NCBI GenBank assembly: GCA_963850205.1 | Contig: CAWKKJ010000015.1 | Location: 558,001 to 622,000, forward strand | DNA from: JACVRW01 sp963850205 | GTDB taxonomy: Bacteria; Actinomycetota; Thermoleophilia; Solirubrobacterales; Thermoleophilaceae | DNA: 64,000 nucleotides | Reading direction: 5' to 3' | Shown: one piece after another, positions 17,350 through 25,855 of the stretch | How the letters are laid out: each line of letters begins with the position of its first letter | How positions within the stretch are numbered: position 1 is the stretch's first letter | Position numbers and translations under genes: made by a program | Notes under the pieces: generated by a model | What the model was told of the DNA's origin: nothing | The model's database searches: none | What the model saw: only the letters and a program-made list of their open reading frames with translations

Positions 17350-18065
17350 GCTGACGCCCTCCCTTGGGCGATCGGCTGGGGCGCGGGCGCCGGCAGCGTC
17401 TTGAGCTCCTCGGGGGCGAGGGCGACCAGATCCGGCCGCGAAACCAGGACCGCCGCCACAGCGGCCGTGGTGATCACCGCTTCGCCGATCCCGATCAGCG
17501 AGTGCACGCCGAGCATGGCCGGCAGCGACGTGCCGAGCGGGACGGTGTCGGACAGCGCCAGCTCGAACGACGTCGCCGCGGCGCCCACCATGACCGCCAG
17601 CCAGGAGACCGTGGCCACGATGCCCAGGAAGACCGTCCTGGCGTGGGGCAGCACCTTCACCAGACCCCCGACCACCAGCCCGGCGAACAGGGCGCCGAGC
17701 ACGCCCATGTTGAGCACGTTCGCCCCGAGCGCGCTGATGCCGCCGTCGGCGAACGCAAACGCCTGGACGGCGATCACGACGGCCAGGACGAGGCAGGCCA
17801 GCCAGGGTCCGAGGAGCACGGCGGCGAGGGTGGCGCCCAGGAAGTGGCCGCTTGTGCCGCCGGCGATTGGGAAGTTGAGCATCTGCGCGGCGAAGATGAA
17901 CGCGGCCAGCACGCCGAGCAACGGCACGCGCGCCTCGTCCAGCTCGACGTTCGCCACCCGCAGCGCGTAGGCCATGGCGGCGATGGCAAGCACCCCGGCG
18001 ATTGCGGCGACCCCGCCGCTCAGAAAGCCGTCGGGTATGTGGAGGGCCAGCGGTAGGTCAATCAT
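17346..18065 (-). CDS. cbiM: ECF-type metal-binding S component CbiM
   Basis: Substrate-binding membrane component of the Ni/Co ECF transporter, 239 residues, six or seven helices. The metal-site segment HIPDGFLSG is present, and the second metal-binding loop reads NFPIAGGTSGHFLGATL. Unusually, the HIPDG motif is preceded by eight residues (MIDLPLAL), while in characterised CbiM/NikM it follows the initiator methionine directly. No alternative start codon lies immediately before the histidine. The ATG at 18065 lies within the 3' end of the upstream fur-family gene, so the two are translationally coupled. Confidence 0.9.
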   Translation of the reverse strand: MIDLPLALHIPDGFLSGGVAAIAGVLAIAAMAYALRVANVELDEARVPLLGVLAAFIFAAQMLNFPIAGGTSGHFLGATLAAVLLGPWLACLVLAVVIAVQAFAFADGGISALGANVLNMGVLGALFAGLVVGGLVKVLPHARTVFLGIVATVSWLAVMVGAAATSFELALSDTVPLGTSLPAMLGVHSLIGIGEAVITTAAVAAVLVSRPDLVALAPEELKTLPAPAPQPIAQGRASA

Positions 18066-18558
18066 GCGCGTGTCTCCTCTCCGAGGATGGGTGGGGAAGC
18101 TCCTCGCGGGCGCATTCCGCGCAGAGGCCGACGATCGGGAAGTGAGAGAAGCGCGCCTCGAAGCCGAAGTCGCTCTTGATCTGCGAGCGCACCGACTCCA
18201 TGTCCTCGGGAGCGATCGCCTGCACGCTGCTGCACGAGTCGCAGACCAGGTACTCGCGCTCGCGCGCGCCCGTGAGGCCGTAGAGGCCCGGGCCGTGTCC
18301 GAGGTGGAAGTGGCGCACCAGGCCCATCTCTTCGAGCGTCTCCATGTTGCGGTAGACCGAGGCCAGATCGGAGCGCGGCAGGCGCCCGGCCAGGCCGTCG
18401 GCCACCTGCTCGGCCGAGATGGGGGCGTCGGCGGCGAACAGCGCTTCGAGCACCAGGCGCCGGGCGGACGAGACCCGGAGACCATGCGAGCGCAGGGCGT
18501 CGACGGCGGCGTCCATGTCGGCCGCCGCGATCGACGGCCCGGTGTGGGGGGCGGTCAC
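18058..18558 (-). CDS. Fur-family metalloregulator
   Basis: 166-residue Fur-family repressor. A winged-helix domain (residues about 15-95) contains the LASVYRNMETLEEMGLV recognition region, followed by a dimerisation domain. Structural zinc cysteines are present as CDSC (about 101-104) and CAEC (about 147-150), and sensor-type histidines as HFHLGHG and HFPIVG. It is the first gene of the ECF operon (fur-cbiM-N-Q-O-His-rich), which argues for a nickel- or zinc/cobalt-responsive member (Nur- or Zur-like) rather than iron Fur. GTG start. Specificity is inference from context. Confidence 0.85.
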   Translation of the reverse strand: MTAPHTGPSIAAADMDAAVDALRSHGLRVSSARRLVLEALFAADAPISAEQVADGLAGRLPRSDLASVYRNMETLEEMGLVRHFHLGHGPGLYGLTGAREREYLVCDSCSSVQAIAPEDMESVRSQIKSDFGFEARFSHFPIVGLCAECAREELPHPSSERRHAHD

Positions 18559-18590
18559 GGCCCGGCCGATCCTATGCCTAAACGCAAGCC

Positions 18591-18620
18591 AGTTGCAATT
18601 GCGGTTCCACTACAACTGCG
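18591..18620 (-). promoter_or_regulatory. candidate operator/promoter of the fur-cbi operon
   Basis: Between the NicO gene and the fur start lies an AT-richer stretch with arms AGTTG and CAACT about 17 nt apart and an internal GCAATTGC palindrome. On the minus strand it also offers TTGCAA and TAGGAT spaced about 18 nt, a plausible sigma-70 promoter. An autoregulated Fur-family site here would be typical, but no exact known box is matched. Confidence 0.4.
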
Positions 18621-18665
18621 TCGCGCTTCCATATCAGTGCCATTCGCGGGCACCGGGCGGTTGGA

Positions 18666-20132
18666 TCACACGACGCCGGGCACCGCCCGCACGGTGATCA
18701 CAAAGCCCACGATCACGATGGCCAGGGCGGAGGCCGCCGGCAGGGCGGCGCCGATGCGGCCGTCCAGCCGCACTCGCGGCAGCACCCGGCGGGCGTAGAC
18801 CACCAGCAGCCCGAGCGCGGTGAGCGTGCCGGCCAGGCCCACGCTGAAGGCCACGATCAGCAGCAGCCCGAGCGCCACCTCGTGCTGGGCGATCGCTCCG
18901 AGCAGCACCACCAGCGCCGACGGGCAGGGGATCAGGCCGGCGGCCGCCCCCATCCCGATCAGGCTGCGCTTGGTGACCGTGTGATCGTGGTCGTGGTGGT
19001 GATGATGGCCGTGGTGGTGGTGCCCGTGGTGGTGATGATGGTGCCCCTCGCCCGGCCCGTGGCTGTGCATCGCCGCCTCCGCGCTCGGCCCGGGGTCGTC
19101 GGCCAGCGGCACGGCGCCTCCGGTGGCCGCGGCCTCCCGGCGGGCCCGCGCCCAGCGCAGGCGTGAGCGCAGCACGCCCGCGCCGATCGACACCACGAGC
19201 AGACCCGACGCGAGCGTCAGCCAGGGGTAGAGGTCCTCGGGCAGGATGTACTGCGAGAGCAGCAGCGTGACCAGGCCCAGGGCGAACACGCCCATGGTGT
19301 GGGTGACCGTGACGGTCCCTCCGAGCCACACGGCGTGCCGCGCGGTGCCGCGCGTGCCGATCAGGTAGGCGGCCACCATCGCCTTGCCGTGGCCGGGCGA
19401 GAGCGCGTGCAGGGCTCCCCAGCCGAACGCCGCCAGCAGCAGGAGGAGCAGCACGCCCTCGCCCGAGGCGGCGTCGTCGAACACGCCGGCGAAGCCCTGG
19501 CCGCTCCCGTCACGGGTGGCCACGGTCCTCTCACCCTCGGCCCGGGGCGCCATCAGCGTCCCGTCACCGGGCTCGACCGCAAAGCCGGCCTCGCGGCGGT
19601 CCAGCGGGCTGCTCAACAGGTCCTCCGGGTAGCGGCGCAGCCCGTTGGTCGGATCGCCCGAGGGCGCGCTCGAGCGCACCGCCGTGCCCTCGCCGGGCGC
19701 GGCCACGATCGCCTTCCAGCCCACCCGGTCCGCGAAGGTCTCGTCGCGCAGCTGAACCCGCTCGCCGTCCCGCACGGTCGCCCGCAGGGGCTGCTCGAAG
19801 CGCATGGTCTTCAGGCCCGCCTGACCCTCCGGGAAGGACAGCTTGGGCTCGAGCGGCCGGAGCGCCACGCGGCGGCCGTCCACGGTCAGGCTCAGGTTGC
19901 GGCGGATCTCGGCCCGCTTGTTCGCGACGATCTCGGCGCGGGACAGCCCGCGCTGCTCGGTGGTGGGAATCTCCGCCTCGTCGAGCACGTAGAGCACGTC
20001 CACGCGGTCTTCGGAGACCTTGACCGTGCTCAGGTGGTTGATGGAGAAGTTCCCCAGCGGATGGGCGAACGCGGCCGGCGCCAGCAGGCCGAACGCGGCC
20101 ACGGTGGCGAGCAGGGCCAGGAGGCGCTTCAT
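18666..20132 (-). CDS. NicO/RcnA-family nickel/cobalt permease with histidine-rich loop
   Basis: 488-residue membrane protein. It begins with a signal peptide (to about residue 24), followed by a 190-residue extracytoplasmic domain, then six or more helices. The family metal motif HALSPGHGKAM is at about residue 250, and a very histidine-rich cytoplasmic loop (more than 20 His within about 45 residues) lies between helices, next to a second conserved region GLIPCPSALVVLLG. This is the RcnA/NicO architecture with an extra N-terminal domain. The ATG at 20132 overlaps a TGA of the upstream TPR gene (ATGA). Direction of transport (uptake or efflux) is not determined. Confidence 0.85.
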   Translation of the reverse strand: MKRLLALLATVAAFGLLAPAAFAHPLGNFSINHLSTVKVSEDRVDVLYVLDEAEIPTTEQRGLSRAEIVANKRAEIRRNLSLTVDGRRVALRPLEPKLSFPEGQAGLKTMRFEQPLRATVRDGERVQLRDETFADRVGWKAIVAAPGEGTAVRSSAPSGDPTNGLRRYPEDLLSSPLDRREAGFAVEPGDGTLMAPRAEGERTVATRDGSGQGFAGVFDDAASGEGVLLLLLLAAFGWGALHALSPGHGKAMVAAYLIGTRGTARHAVWLGGTVTVTHTMGVFALGLVTLLLSQYILPEDLYPWLTLASGLLVVSIGAGVLRSRLRWARARREAAATGGAVPLADDPGPSAEAAMHSHGPGEGHHHHHHGHHHHGHHHHHDHDHTVTKRSLIGMGAAAGLIPCPSALVVLLGAIAQHEVALGLLLIVAFSVGLAGTLTALGLLVVYARRVLPRVRLDGRIGAALPAASALAIVIVGFVITVRAVPGVV

Positions 20133-21446
20133 CGCAGTCCCTCCAGCGTTGTGGATGCCTGGCGGGCCTGATGGCGGCGAGAGCGCCGCTCGGCCGGCCA
20201 GTGCCGTCCGCAGCTCGGAGGCGGCACGCCCGGCGCGGCCGGCGGCCTTCGCCGCCAGGCCAGCGTGGAGGTGGTAGAGCGGCTCGCGAGTCCCGAGGCG
20301 CAGCGCGCGCTCAGACCAGGCCAGCCCCGCCTCGGGCCGGCCCGCTCGCGTGAGGGCCCAGCCCAGCGCGTCGGCGCTGCGCAGGCTGGGCGCGTCGGCC
20401 CACAGCCTGCGCCCGAGCCGCACCGCGGCGGCCGGGTCGCCGTGGGTGGCCTCGAAGACCACCAGCTCCGCATCAGGCTTGGTGCCGGCCGCCTCCAGCA
20501 GCTGCTGCTGGGCGCGCACCACGTCGAGGTCGCGAGCGGCCAGCTCGCGTGCCCCGCGGGCGGCGTCGGTGTCGGCGAGCAGGATGAGGTGGCTCGTGAG
20601 GGGAAGCCTTCCCGCCACGCTGCGGAGGCGCCGGGCGGCGCCGTCCAGGTCGCCGGCCGCGCTCTGGACCCGCGCCATACCCGCCTCCGCGGGGGCATAC
20701 CCGGGCAGGCGGGCCAGCGCCTCGCGGTAGGCCGTGCGGGCCGCGGCCGGCCGGTTGCGCTGGAGCTGGAGGTCGCCGATGAGGGTCTGGAGGTAGGCGA
20801 CGTTCTCGGGCGCCGCGGCGCCTGCAGACACGGCCAGCCGCATCGACTGGAGCGCCCCTTCGAGGTCCCCGTTGAGCTCGCGGAAATAGGACACGCGCGC
20901 GTATGAGGTCAGGTTGGGCTTGGTGTCCAGCATGCGCTGGAGGGTGCGTCCGGCGGCGTCGTAGCGGCCGAGCTCGATCTGGGCGTCGGCGACCACCGGG
21001 AGCGAGGCGGTGAGCGCCGGGGCCAGGCGACGCGCCTCGAGGCCAAGACGCAGCTGCTCGCGGAAGTCGTGGCGGAGGCCGGCCAGCGTCCCTGCGCCCA
21101 GCACGGCGTCGAGGTTGCGCGCGTCGCTTCGCAGCGCCAGGCCGAAGCTCCTGCCGGCGCGCGAGTAGTAGGAGGGATCGCCCGTGTCGCGGGCCTTCTG
21201 CAGGTAGGCGTCGCCCAGCGAGGCGTAGCCGGGGGCGCCGGCCACGCCCTCGCGCGCCGCGCTCTGGAGAATGGCGATGCGCTGGTCGGTCGAGGCGCCC
21301 GGGGGCACGTCGGCCTCGATGCCGGCCCCGCCCTGTGGAAGGTCGATGTCGCTCGCGGGCGAGAGGGCCATGAGCGCCAGGAAGACGCACCCGAAGGCGG
21401 CCAGCGGGGCCAGAAGCTTGAGGAGATTGGGTCGGTTCGCAGTCAT
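20129..21446 (-). CDS. TPR-repeat membrane-anchored protein, frameshifted near the C-terminus
   Basis: N-terminal membrane helix (residues about 8-28, LLAPLAAFGCVFLALMAL) followed by a long alpha-helical TPR array to about residue 415. The open frame continues without a stop into the NicO gene, giving an apparent 900-residue fusion. In the neighbouring frame the 3' end reads HQARQASTTLEGLR and stops at a TGA overlapping the NicO ATG, the normal arrangement, so a one-base shift near 20190-20205 is likely. Length 1318 nt is one over a multiple of three. It sits between DUF4331 and NicO genes in one operon; a scaffold or assembly role is inferred only. Confidence 0.75.
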
Positions 21447-21537
21447 CGCCTTTGTCTCGGTCGGTCGGTGGGGCCGGCGACCCCGGCCGCCCGCCCGCCG
21501 GACTGGCGGACGGACGGCACGGGAGCCGAGGGGCTGC

Positions 21538-22995
21538 TCAGTTGGGCGGCTGCGGCACGGGAGCGTGCTGCGGCTCGATCCGCTTGAGCGTGCTGTTGAA
21601 CCCGTCGTTCGCGAGCGAGACGTACGGGAACGAGGACCGGAACGGCTTGTCGTTCTGGTCCACTCCGTCACCGAGCGGGATCTGCTTCCCGCCCTGATCG
21701 GCCGGCAGCAGGGCTCCGGCGATCACACGCAGCTCGATGTCGACGACGTCGTCAGCGAGCCGGCGGCCGTTCGGGAACCCGGCGGTGTCGCCCGCCAGGG
21801 CGCCGAAGCGGCTGGGGTTGGCGGCGGGAGCCACGCCAAGGTTGAGCTTGAGCGTGTCGGCCGCTGCCGGGTTCTTGCCGATCTGCGTGAGTCCGGGCAG
21901 GCCGGTCAAGAGCGCCTGCACGATGTCGGTCCGGTTCGTCTCCTTGATGCCCAGGTCGAACAGGGCGTTCAGGATGCGCGCCGGCTCGGGGTTGAGAGCG
22001 AACTTGCCGAAGTTCTTCGCGTCGTTGGCCGGCGACGTCGCGTTGAACTTGTCCTTCATGCCGATCGGGATGATCACCTCGTTGATGAGGGGGTTCCCGA
22101 GACGGCTCACCTGCGCCCAGCTCTTGCGGTGCGTATGCCCGCGCTTGCGCTTGGACGCGTACCGGAGCACGGAGCTGCGCTTGCGCTCGGTGGTGGCCCA
22201 CACGCCGACAACGGCGTTCTTGGAGTCCATGCCGCCGACGTGCTTGCGGTCGCGCGTGACCTGACGCTCCGGCACCTGGAGCACGAACGACTTGGTGTTG
22301 TAGCCGGCCACGTCATCCTTGCCGCCGCCCTGGTTGCCGAGGCCGATGTTCGGCCGGCCGGGCTTGTCGATGTTGATCCCGTCGAAGATGGCACCGAGAT
22401 CGACGAAGAACGCGTCGTCCGCCGGGATGACGCTCGACTTGCCGCCGCCCCGAAGGGAGGTGGTGGCGCCGGCCTCGACCTGAGCGAAGTTCGGGATCGT
22501 CTTGGGCCCGATGTTGTCCGGAGCCACGGGCGCGTTGTTGGCAATGCGCTTGACGCCGGTCAGCTTGCGCTTCTTGTTGTAGGTCTCCTTGTAGAGGTCG
22601 TACGTCTGGACCAGGTTCAGGTCCGGATCGTTGATCGAGTCGACCGTCGGAGCCGCGTAGAGGAACGAGTTGGGGTTGCGGAACTTGATGTCGAAGTCCC
22701 AGCGGTAGGCCACGTCCTCGTAGCCGTCACCCGTGTTGTCGATCTTCACGTAGTAGCGGGCGTTCTCGTCCAGGGGGTAGAAGTTCGGCCCGCCGGCGGG
22801 ATCCGCAAGCGGGATCCAGTTGGCGACGACCGTCAGGCTGCCCGGGGCATCCGGCGCCGTGAAGGCCCAGACGTCGGTGTTGTCCGCCGTCGGATCCTTG
22901 AGGATCCTGGGCGCTTCTCGGTGACTCGAGCCGATGCTCAGAGGCACCACGACTCCCACGGCCAGCAAGGCCGCCAGGATCGCGAGTCTCTTCAT
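21538..22995 (-). CDS. DUF4331 domain-containing secreted protein
   Basis: 485 residues with a signal peptide (MKRLAILAALLAVGVVVPL). The start of the mature protein, GSSHREAPRILKDPTADNTD, is the hallmark of the DUF4331 family, and the family continues with DVWAFTAPD and a long beta-rich body. A strong Shine-Dalgarno (AAGGAGG) sits six bases before the ATG. Function of DUF4331 is unknown. It is the first gene upstream of the TPR and NicO permease genes; the 91-nt gap to the TPR gene is compatible with one transcript. A role in metal handling at the envelope is a contextual guess. Confidence 0.85.
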   Translation of the reverse strand: MKRLAILAALLAVGVVVPLSIGSSHREAPRILKDPTADNTDVWAFTAPDAPGSLTVVANWIPLADPAGGPNFYPLDENARYYVKIDNTGDGYEDVAYRWDFDIKFRNPNSFLYAAPTVDSINDPDLNLVQTYDLYKETYNKKRKLTGVKRIANNAPVAPDNIGPKTIPNFAQVEAGATTSLRGGGKSSVIPADDAFFVDLGAIFDGINIDKPGRPNIGLGNQGGGKDDVAGYNTKSFVLQVPERQVTRDRKHVGGMDSKNAVVGVWATTERKRSSVLRYASKRKRGHTHRKSWAQVSRLGNPLINEVIIPIGMKDKFNATSPANDAKNFGKFALNPEPARILNALFDLGIKETNRTDIVQALLTGLPGLTQIGKNPAAADTLKLNLGVAPAANPSRFGALAGDTAGFPNGRRLADDVVDIELRVIAGALLPADQGGKQIPLGDGVDQNDKPFRSSFPYVSLANDGFNSTLKRIEPQHAPVPQPPN

Positions 22996-23210
22996 GAGAG
23001 TCCTCCTTGATAATTGGGGCCAGGGGTCTCCACCCGGGCACTCACTGGCCGGTCCTTCGCAACCACCGAGAGGACGGATCACCAAGAAAAGCGCTGCAAA
23101 CAAGCCCTTTCTGCGGGAATGCCGCAGCTGCGACCGGATTGCATGAGCGAGAAGCGATCCAATACGGGGTCCGCCGCGTAAGACGTCTCTATATGCGCAG
23201 TTGGACCAAC

Positions 23211-23606
23211 ATGATCATCTTCGAGCCCCGTCAACATCAGATATGCGCGGACGTCGGCCGTCTCAAGGAGGCGCGCGACTTCGCGGACACCGCCGCCGCC
23301 GAGTTCGGCTTCGACCGCGATGCTCGCTACCAGGTCAAGCTCGCGATGAGCGAGGCCGTGACCAACGCGATCCAGCACGGTTCGGCCTCGACGGCGGACG
23401 AGATCTGGATCCGTGTCGCCGAGGAGTCGGGCGCGCTGGTGTTCGAGGTGGCCGACACCGGACGCTTCCGCCCGCGCGTGACGCGCCGGGGCGACCTGCC
23501 GGAGTCGGGGCGCGGCCTCGAGTTCATGCGGCTGCTGATGGACGACGTGGAGCTTCAGGCCGGCCGGGACGGCACGCTGCTGCGCTTCTCGAAGCGCAAG
23601 CTCTGA
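23211..23606 (+). CDS. anti-sigma-type ATP-binding protein (HATPase_c_2 / RsbW-like)
   Basis: 131 residues from the ATG at 23211 (an ATG at 23193 would add six). The GHKL-fold ATPase motifs are clear: N-box LAMSEAVTNAIQHG (about residues 47-60), G1 box VADTGRF and a G2-like ESGRGLEFMRLL. This is the family of SpoIIAB/RsbW serine kinases that bind sigma factors or phosphorylate anti-sigma antagonists. There is no sensor domain, and no partner anti-anti-sigma gene is adjacent, so the target is unknown. Confidence 0.82.
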   Translation: MIIFEPRQHQICADVGRLKEARDFADTAAAEFGFDRDARYQVKLAMSEAVTNAIQHGSASTADEIWIRVAEESGALVFEVADTGRFRPRVTRRGDLPESGRGLEFMRLLMDDVELQAGRDGTLLRFSKRKL

Positions 23607-23620
23607 GGAGAGCCCCAGGC

Positions 23621-24022
23621 TCAGCGGACCGTGACGATGCCCACCATGCCCCGCGCGGCGTGGTCGCCGACGGTGCACACCATCTCGTAGCTGCCGCTCT
23701 CGAGCCTCACCCGGCCCGACTCGGTGCGCCCGCCGGGAAAGGTCGGCGAGCCGCCGATCTCCCGGTCGCCGCGGAAGAGCTTGGCGTTGTGGGCCAGGGC
23801 GCCGGCGTTCTTCAGGGTGAGCGTCAGCCGGCCCGGCCCCTCCACCTCGATCTCGGCCGGCTCGAAGGAGTACTCCCGCGCGACGATGCGGACCGTCCCA
23901 GCGGCCGCAACGCTGACCGGCTGCGGTTCCTCCTCGGAGCGCGAGGGCGCCTCGTTGTCGCCTCCACCACAGCCGGCGCCGAGGATGGCGCATAGGCAGG
24001 CGGAGACCGCAAGGCGCCCCAT
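23621..24022 (-). CDS. cupredoxin-like lipoprotein (azurin/plastocyanin type)
   Basis: 133 residues with a lipoprotein signal: hydrophobic core then the lipobox LGAGC at about residues 14-18, so the mature protein is anchored outside the membrane. After an acidic linker comes a single beta-sandwich domain. Copper ligands can be assigned as His in GALAHNAKLF, then Cys, His and Met in CTVGDHAARGM, a type-1 blue copper site. Its start lies only 24 bp from the start of a divergent cytochrome c gene, so the two share a promoter region and may act as electron carriers together. Confidence 0.85.
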   Translation of the reverse strand: MGRLAVSACLCAILGAGCGGGDNEAPSRSEEEPQPVSVAAAGTVRIVAREYSFEPAEIEVEGPGRLTLTLKNAGALAHNAKLFRGDREIGGSPTFPGGRTESGRVRLESGSYEMVCTVGDHAARGMVGIVTVR

Positions 24023-24046
24023 GGGCAGGGGATACTATGCGCCGCC

Positions 24047-24421
24047 GTGGGCCGTTCGGTCGCCATCTGCTGCCTGCTTGTTGCCTCGATCGCCGCCGGC
24101 TGCGGCGGCGAGATCGACGTCCCCGAGGACGACCAGGAGGCCCGCCGGGGCGCCGTCCTGTTCAACGAGCGCTGCTCCGGCTGCCACTCGCTCGACGCCG
24201 CGAACGCGTACGGGTCCAAGCCCCAGGGCCAGCTCCAGGGCGGCGAGGAGACCAACGGGCCCAACTTCAACGTGCGCAAGGAGAGCCGCGACGACGTGCT
24301 CTACGCCATTCGCAACGGCGGCTTCTCCGGTCAGATCATGCCGGCGAACATCGTGGTGGGCGACGACGCGGAGGCCGTGGCCGACTTCCTCTCGGAGTAC
24401 AGCGGCAAGGAATCCCAGTAG
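24047..24421 (+). CDS. c-type cytochrome lipoprotein
   Basis: 124 residues from a GTG start. A lipobox SIAAGC (about residues 14-19) follows a short hydrophobic stretch. The single haem motif CSGCH is at about residues 43-47 and the distal methionine ligand lies in GQIMPANIV near residue 98, giving a class I monohaem cytochrome c of minimal size. It is divergent from the cupredoxin gene and 14 bp upstream of serS on the same strand. Likely a membrane-tethered electron shuttle to a terminal oxidase; partner not identified. Confidence 0.88.
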   Translation: MGRSVAICCLLVASIAAGCGGEIDVPEDDQEARRGAVLFNERCSGCHSLDAANAYGSKPQGQLQGGEETNGPNFNVRKESRDDVLYAIRNGGFSGQIMPANIVVGDDAEAVADFLSEYSGKESQ

Positions 24422-24435
24422 CGTCGGTCGGGCGC

Positions 24436-25701
24436 GTGCTCGACCTCAGGCAGATCAGAGAGAACCCGGAGCCCGCCCGCGCCGCCCTCGCCCGCCGCGG
24501 CGTGGATCCCGCGCTGCTGGACGAGGCGCTCGACCTGGACGAGCGGCGCCGAGCGCTGCTGCCCGAGCTCGAGGAGCTGCGCCGCAAGAAGAACGAGGCC
24601 AGCAAGCGGATCGGGGAGCTCCAGCGCGCCGGGGAGGACGCCTCCGAGGCGATCGCCGAGGTGCGCGTGGTGTCCACGGCGGAGAAGGAGCGCGACGAGG
24701 AGCTGCGCATTGTCGAGGAGCGCCGGGAGTCCGCGCTGCTCGCGCTGCCGAACCTGCCCGACGACACGGCGCCGCTGGAGGACGAGGTCCTGCGCGAGGA
24801 GGGCGAGACGGGGGCCTCGGGGAGAAACCACGTGGAGCTGCTCGGCTCCCACCTCGACCTGGCGACCGGCGCGGCCGTCTCCGGCTCGCGCTTCGCCTAC
24901 CTGACCGGCCCGCTCGTGCGGCTTCAGCTCGCGCTCGTCCAGTGGGCCCTCGGCCTGTTGGAGGAGCGAGGGTTCGTACCGGTGGTCCCACCGGTGCTGG
25001 TCCGCGAGCGCGCGCTCGTGGGCACCGGCATGCTGCCCGACACCGAGCAGCAGCTCTACCGGGTGCCGGATGACGACCTCTATCTGGCCGGCACCAGCGA
25101 GGTGCCGCTGGCCTCGCTGCACGCCGACCAGATCCTGGCCGCGGGCGATCTCCCGCGCCGCTACGCGGGCCTGTCGACCTGCTTCCGGCGCGAGGCTGGA
25201 GCGGCCGGCAAGGACACGCAGGGGATCTTCCGGGTCCACCAGTTCGACAAGGTGGAGATGTTCTGCTTCGTCGAGCCCGGCGAGTCACAGGCCGAGCACG
25301 AGCGCCTGCTGGCGATCGAGGAGGAGATCCTCGGTGCGCTCGGCATCCCCTACCGGGTCGTGAACATCGCCGTCGACGACCTGGGCGCCTCCGCGGCCAA
25401 GAAGTACGACCTCGAGGCCTGGCTGCCCGGGCAGGAGCGCTTCCGCGAGCTGACCTCCTGCTCGAACACCACCGACTTCCAGTCACGCCGGCTCGATGTG
25501 CGCTACCGCCCCGCCGAGGGTCAGGGCCCGCGCCCGGTGCACACCCTGAACGGCACCGCAGTGGCGGTGGGCCGCACGATCATCGCCATCGTGGAGAACC
25601 ATCAGCGCGAGGACGGCACCGTCGAGCTGCCCGCCGTCCTTCACCCGTTCGGCGCTCCGGAGACGATTCAGCCGGCGGCCGCGACGAAGGCCAGCCGGTA
25701 G
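24436..25701 (+). CDS. serS: serine--tRNA ligase
   Basis: 421-residue class II aminoacyl-tRNA synthetase that charges tRNA-Ser. The N-terminal coiled-coil arm (about residues 25-105, rich in E/K/R) is followed by the catalytic domain. Motif 2 is seen around CFRREAGAAGKDTQGIFR and motif 3 near the end as LNGTAVAVGRTIIAIVEN; ETSCSNTTDFQ-like serine-specific residues appear as LTSCSNTTDFQSRR. GTG start at 24436. Two tRNA-Ser genes lie nearby (26698 and 32667), though this need not be functional linkage. Confidence 0.96.
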   Translation: MLDLRQIRENPEPARAALARRGVDPALLDEALDLDERRRALLPELEELRRKKNEASKRIGELQRAGEDASEAIAEVRVVSTAEKERDEELRIVEERRESALLALPNLPDDTAPLEDEVLREEGETGASGRNHVELLGSHLDLATGAAVSGSRFAYLTGPLVRLQLALVQWALGLLEERGFVPVVPPVLVRERALVGTGMLPDTEQQLYRVPDDDLYLAGTSEVPLASLHADQILAAGDLPRRYAGLSTCFRREAGAAGKDTQGIFRVHQFDKVEMFCFVEPGESQAEHERLLAIEEEILGALGIPYRVVNIAVDDLGASAAKKYDLEAWLPGQERFRELTSCSNTTDFQSRRLDVRYRPAEGQGPRPVHTLNGTAVAVGRTIIAIVENHQREDGTVELPAVLHPFGAPETIQPAAATKASR

Positions 25702-25838
25702 GTGTAGTGCAGCTCCGGCTCGCGATGGGCCGCGAGCAGCTCCGCGGTGCCCGCCTCGAGCTCCTCGTCGTCGAAGGCGGCCAGCAGCGACATGTAGCGG
25801 CCGCGCACCATCGCGGGTTGACCGGCCAGGTCGTCCAC
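25668..25838 (-). CDS. possible fragment: C-terminal tail of a class I methyltransferase
   Basis: A 56-residue reading frame from a GTG at 25838, convergent with serS and overlapping its last 34 bases. The translation ends in LHYTYRLAFVAAAG and contains a helical AGTAELLAAHREPEL stretch, which resembles the C-terminal beta strands of SAM-dependent methyltransferases. No upstream catalytic domain exists on this strand. It may be a relic, a small real gene or chance. Confidence 0.25.
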   Translation of the reverse strand: MDDLAGQPAMVRGRYMSLLAAFDDEELEAGTAELLAAHREPELHYTYRLAFVAAAG

Positions 25839-25855
25839 CCCCAGAGCCTACGGCC

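Noticed and set aside
18666..21671. A single protein of about 1000 residues spanning TPR and NicO regions
   Set aside because: An internal signal peptide and an ATGA overlap in the alternative frame show two genes.
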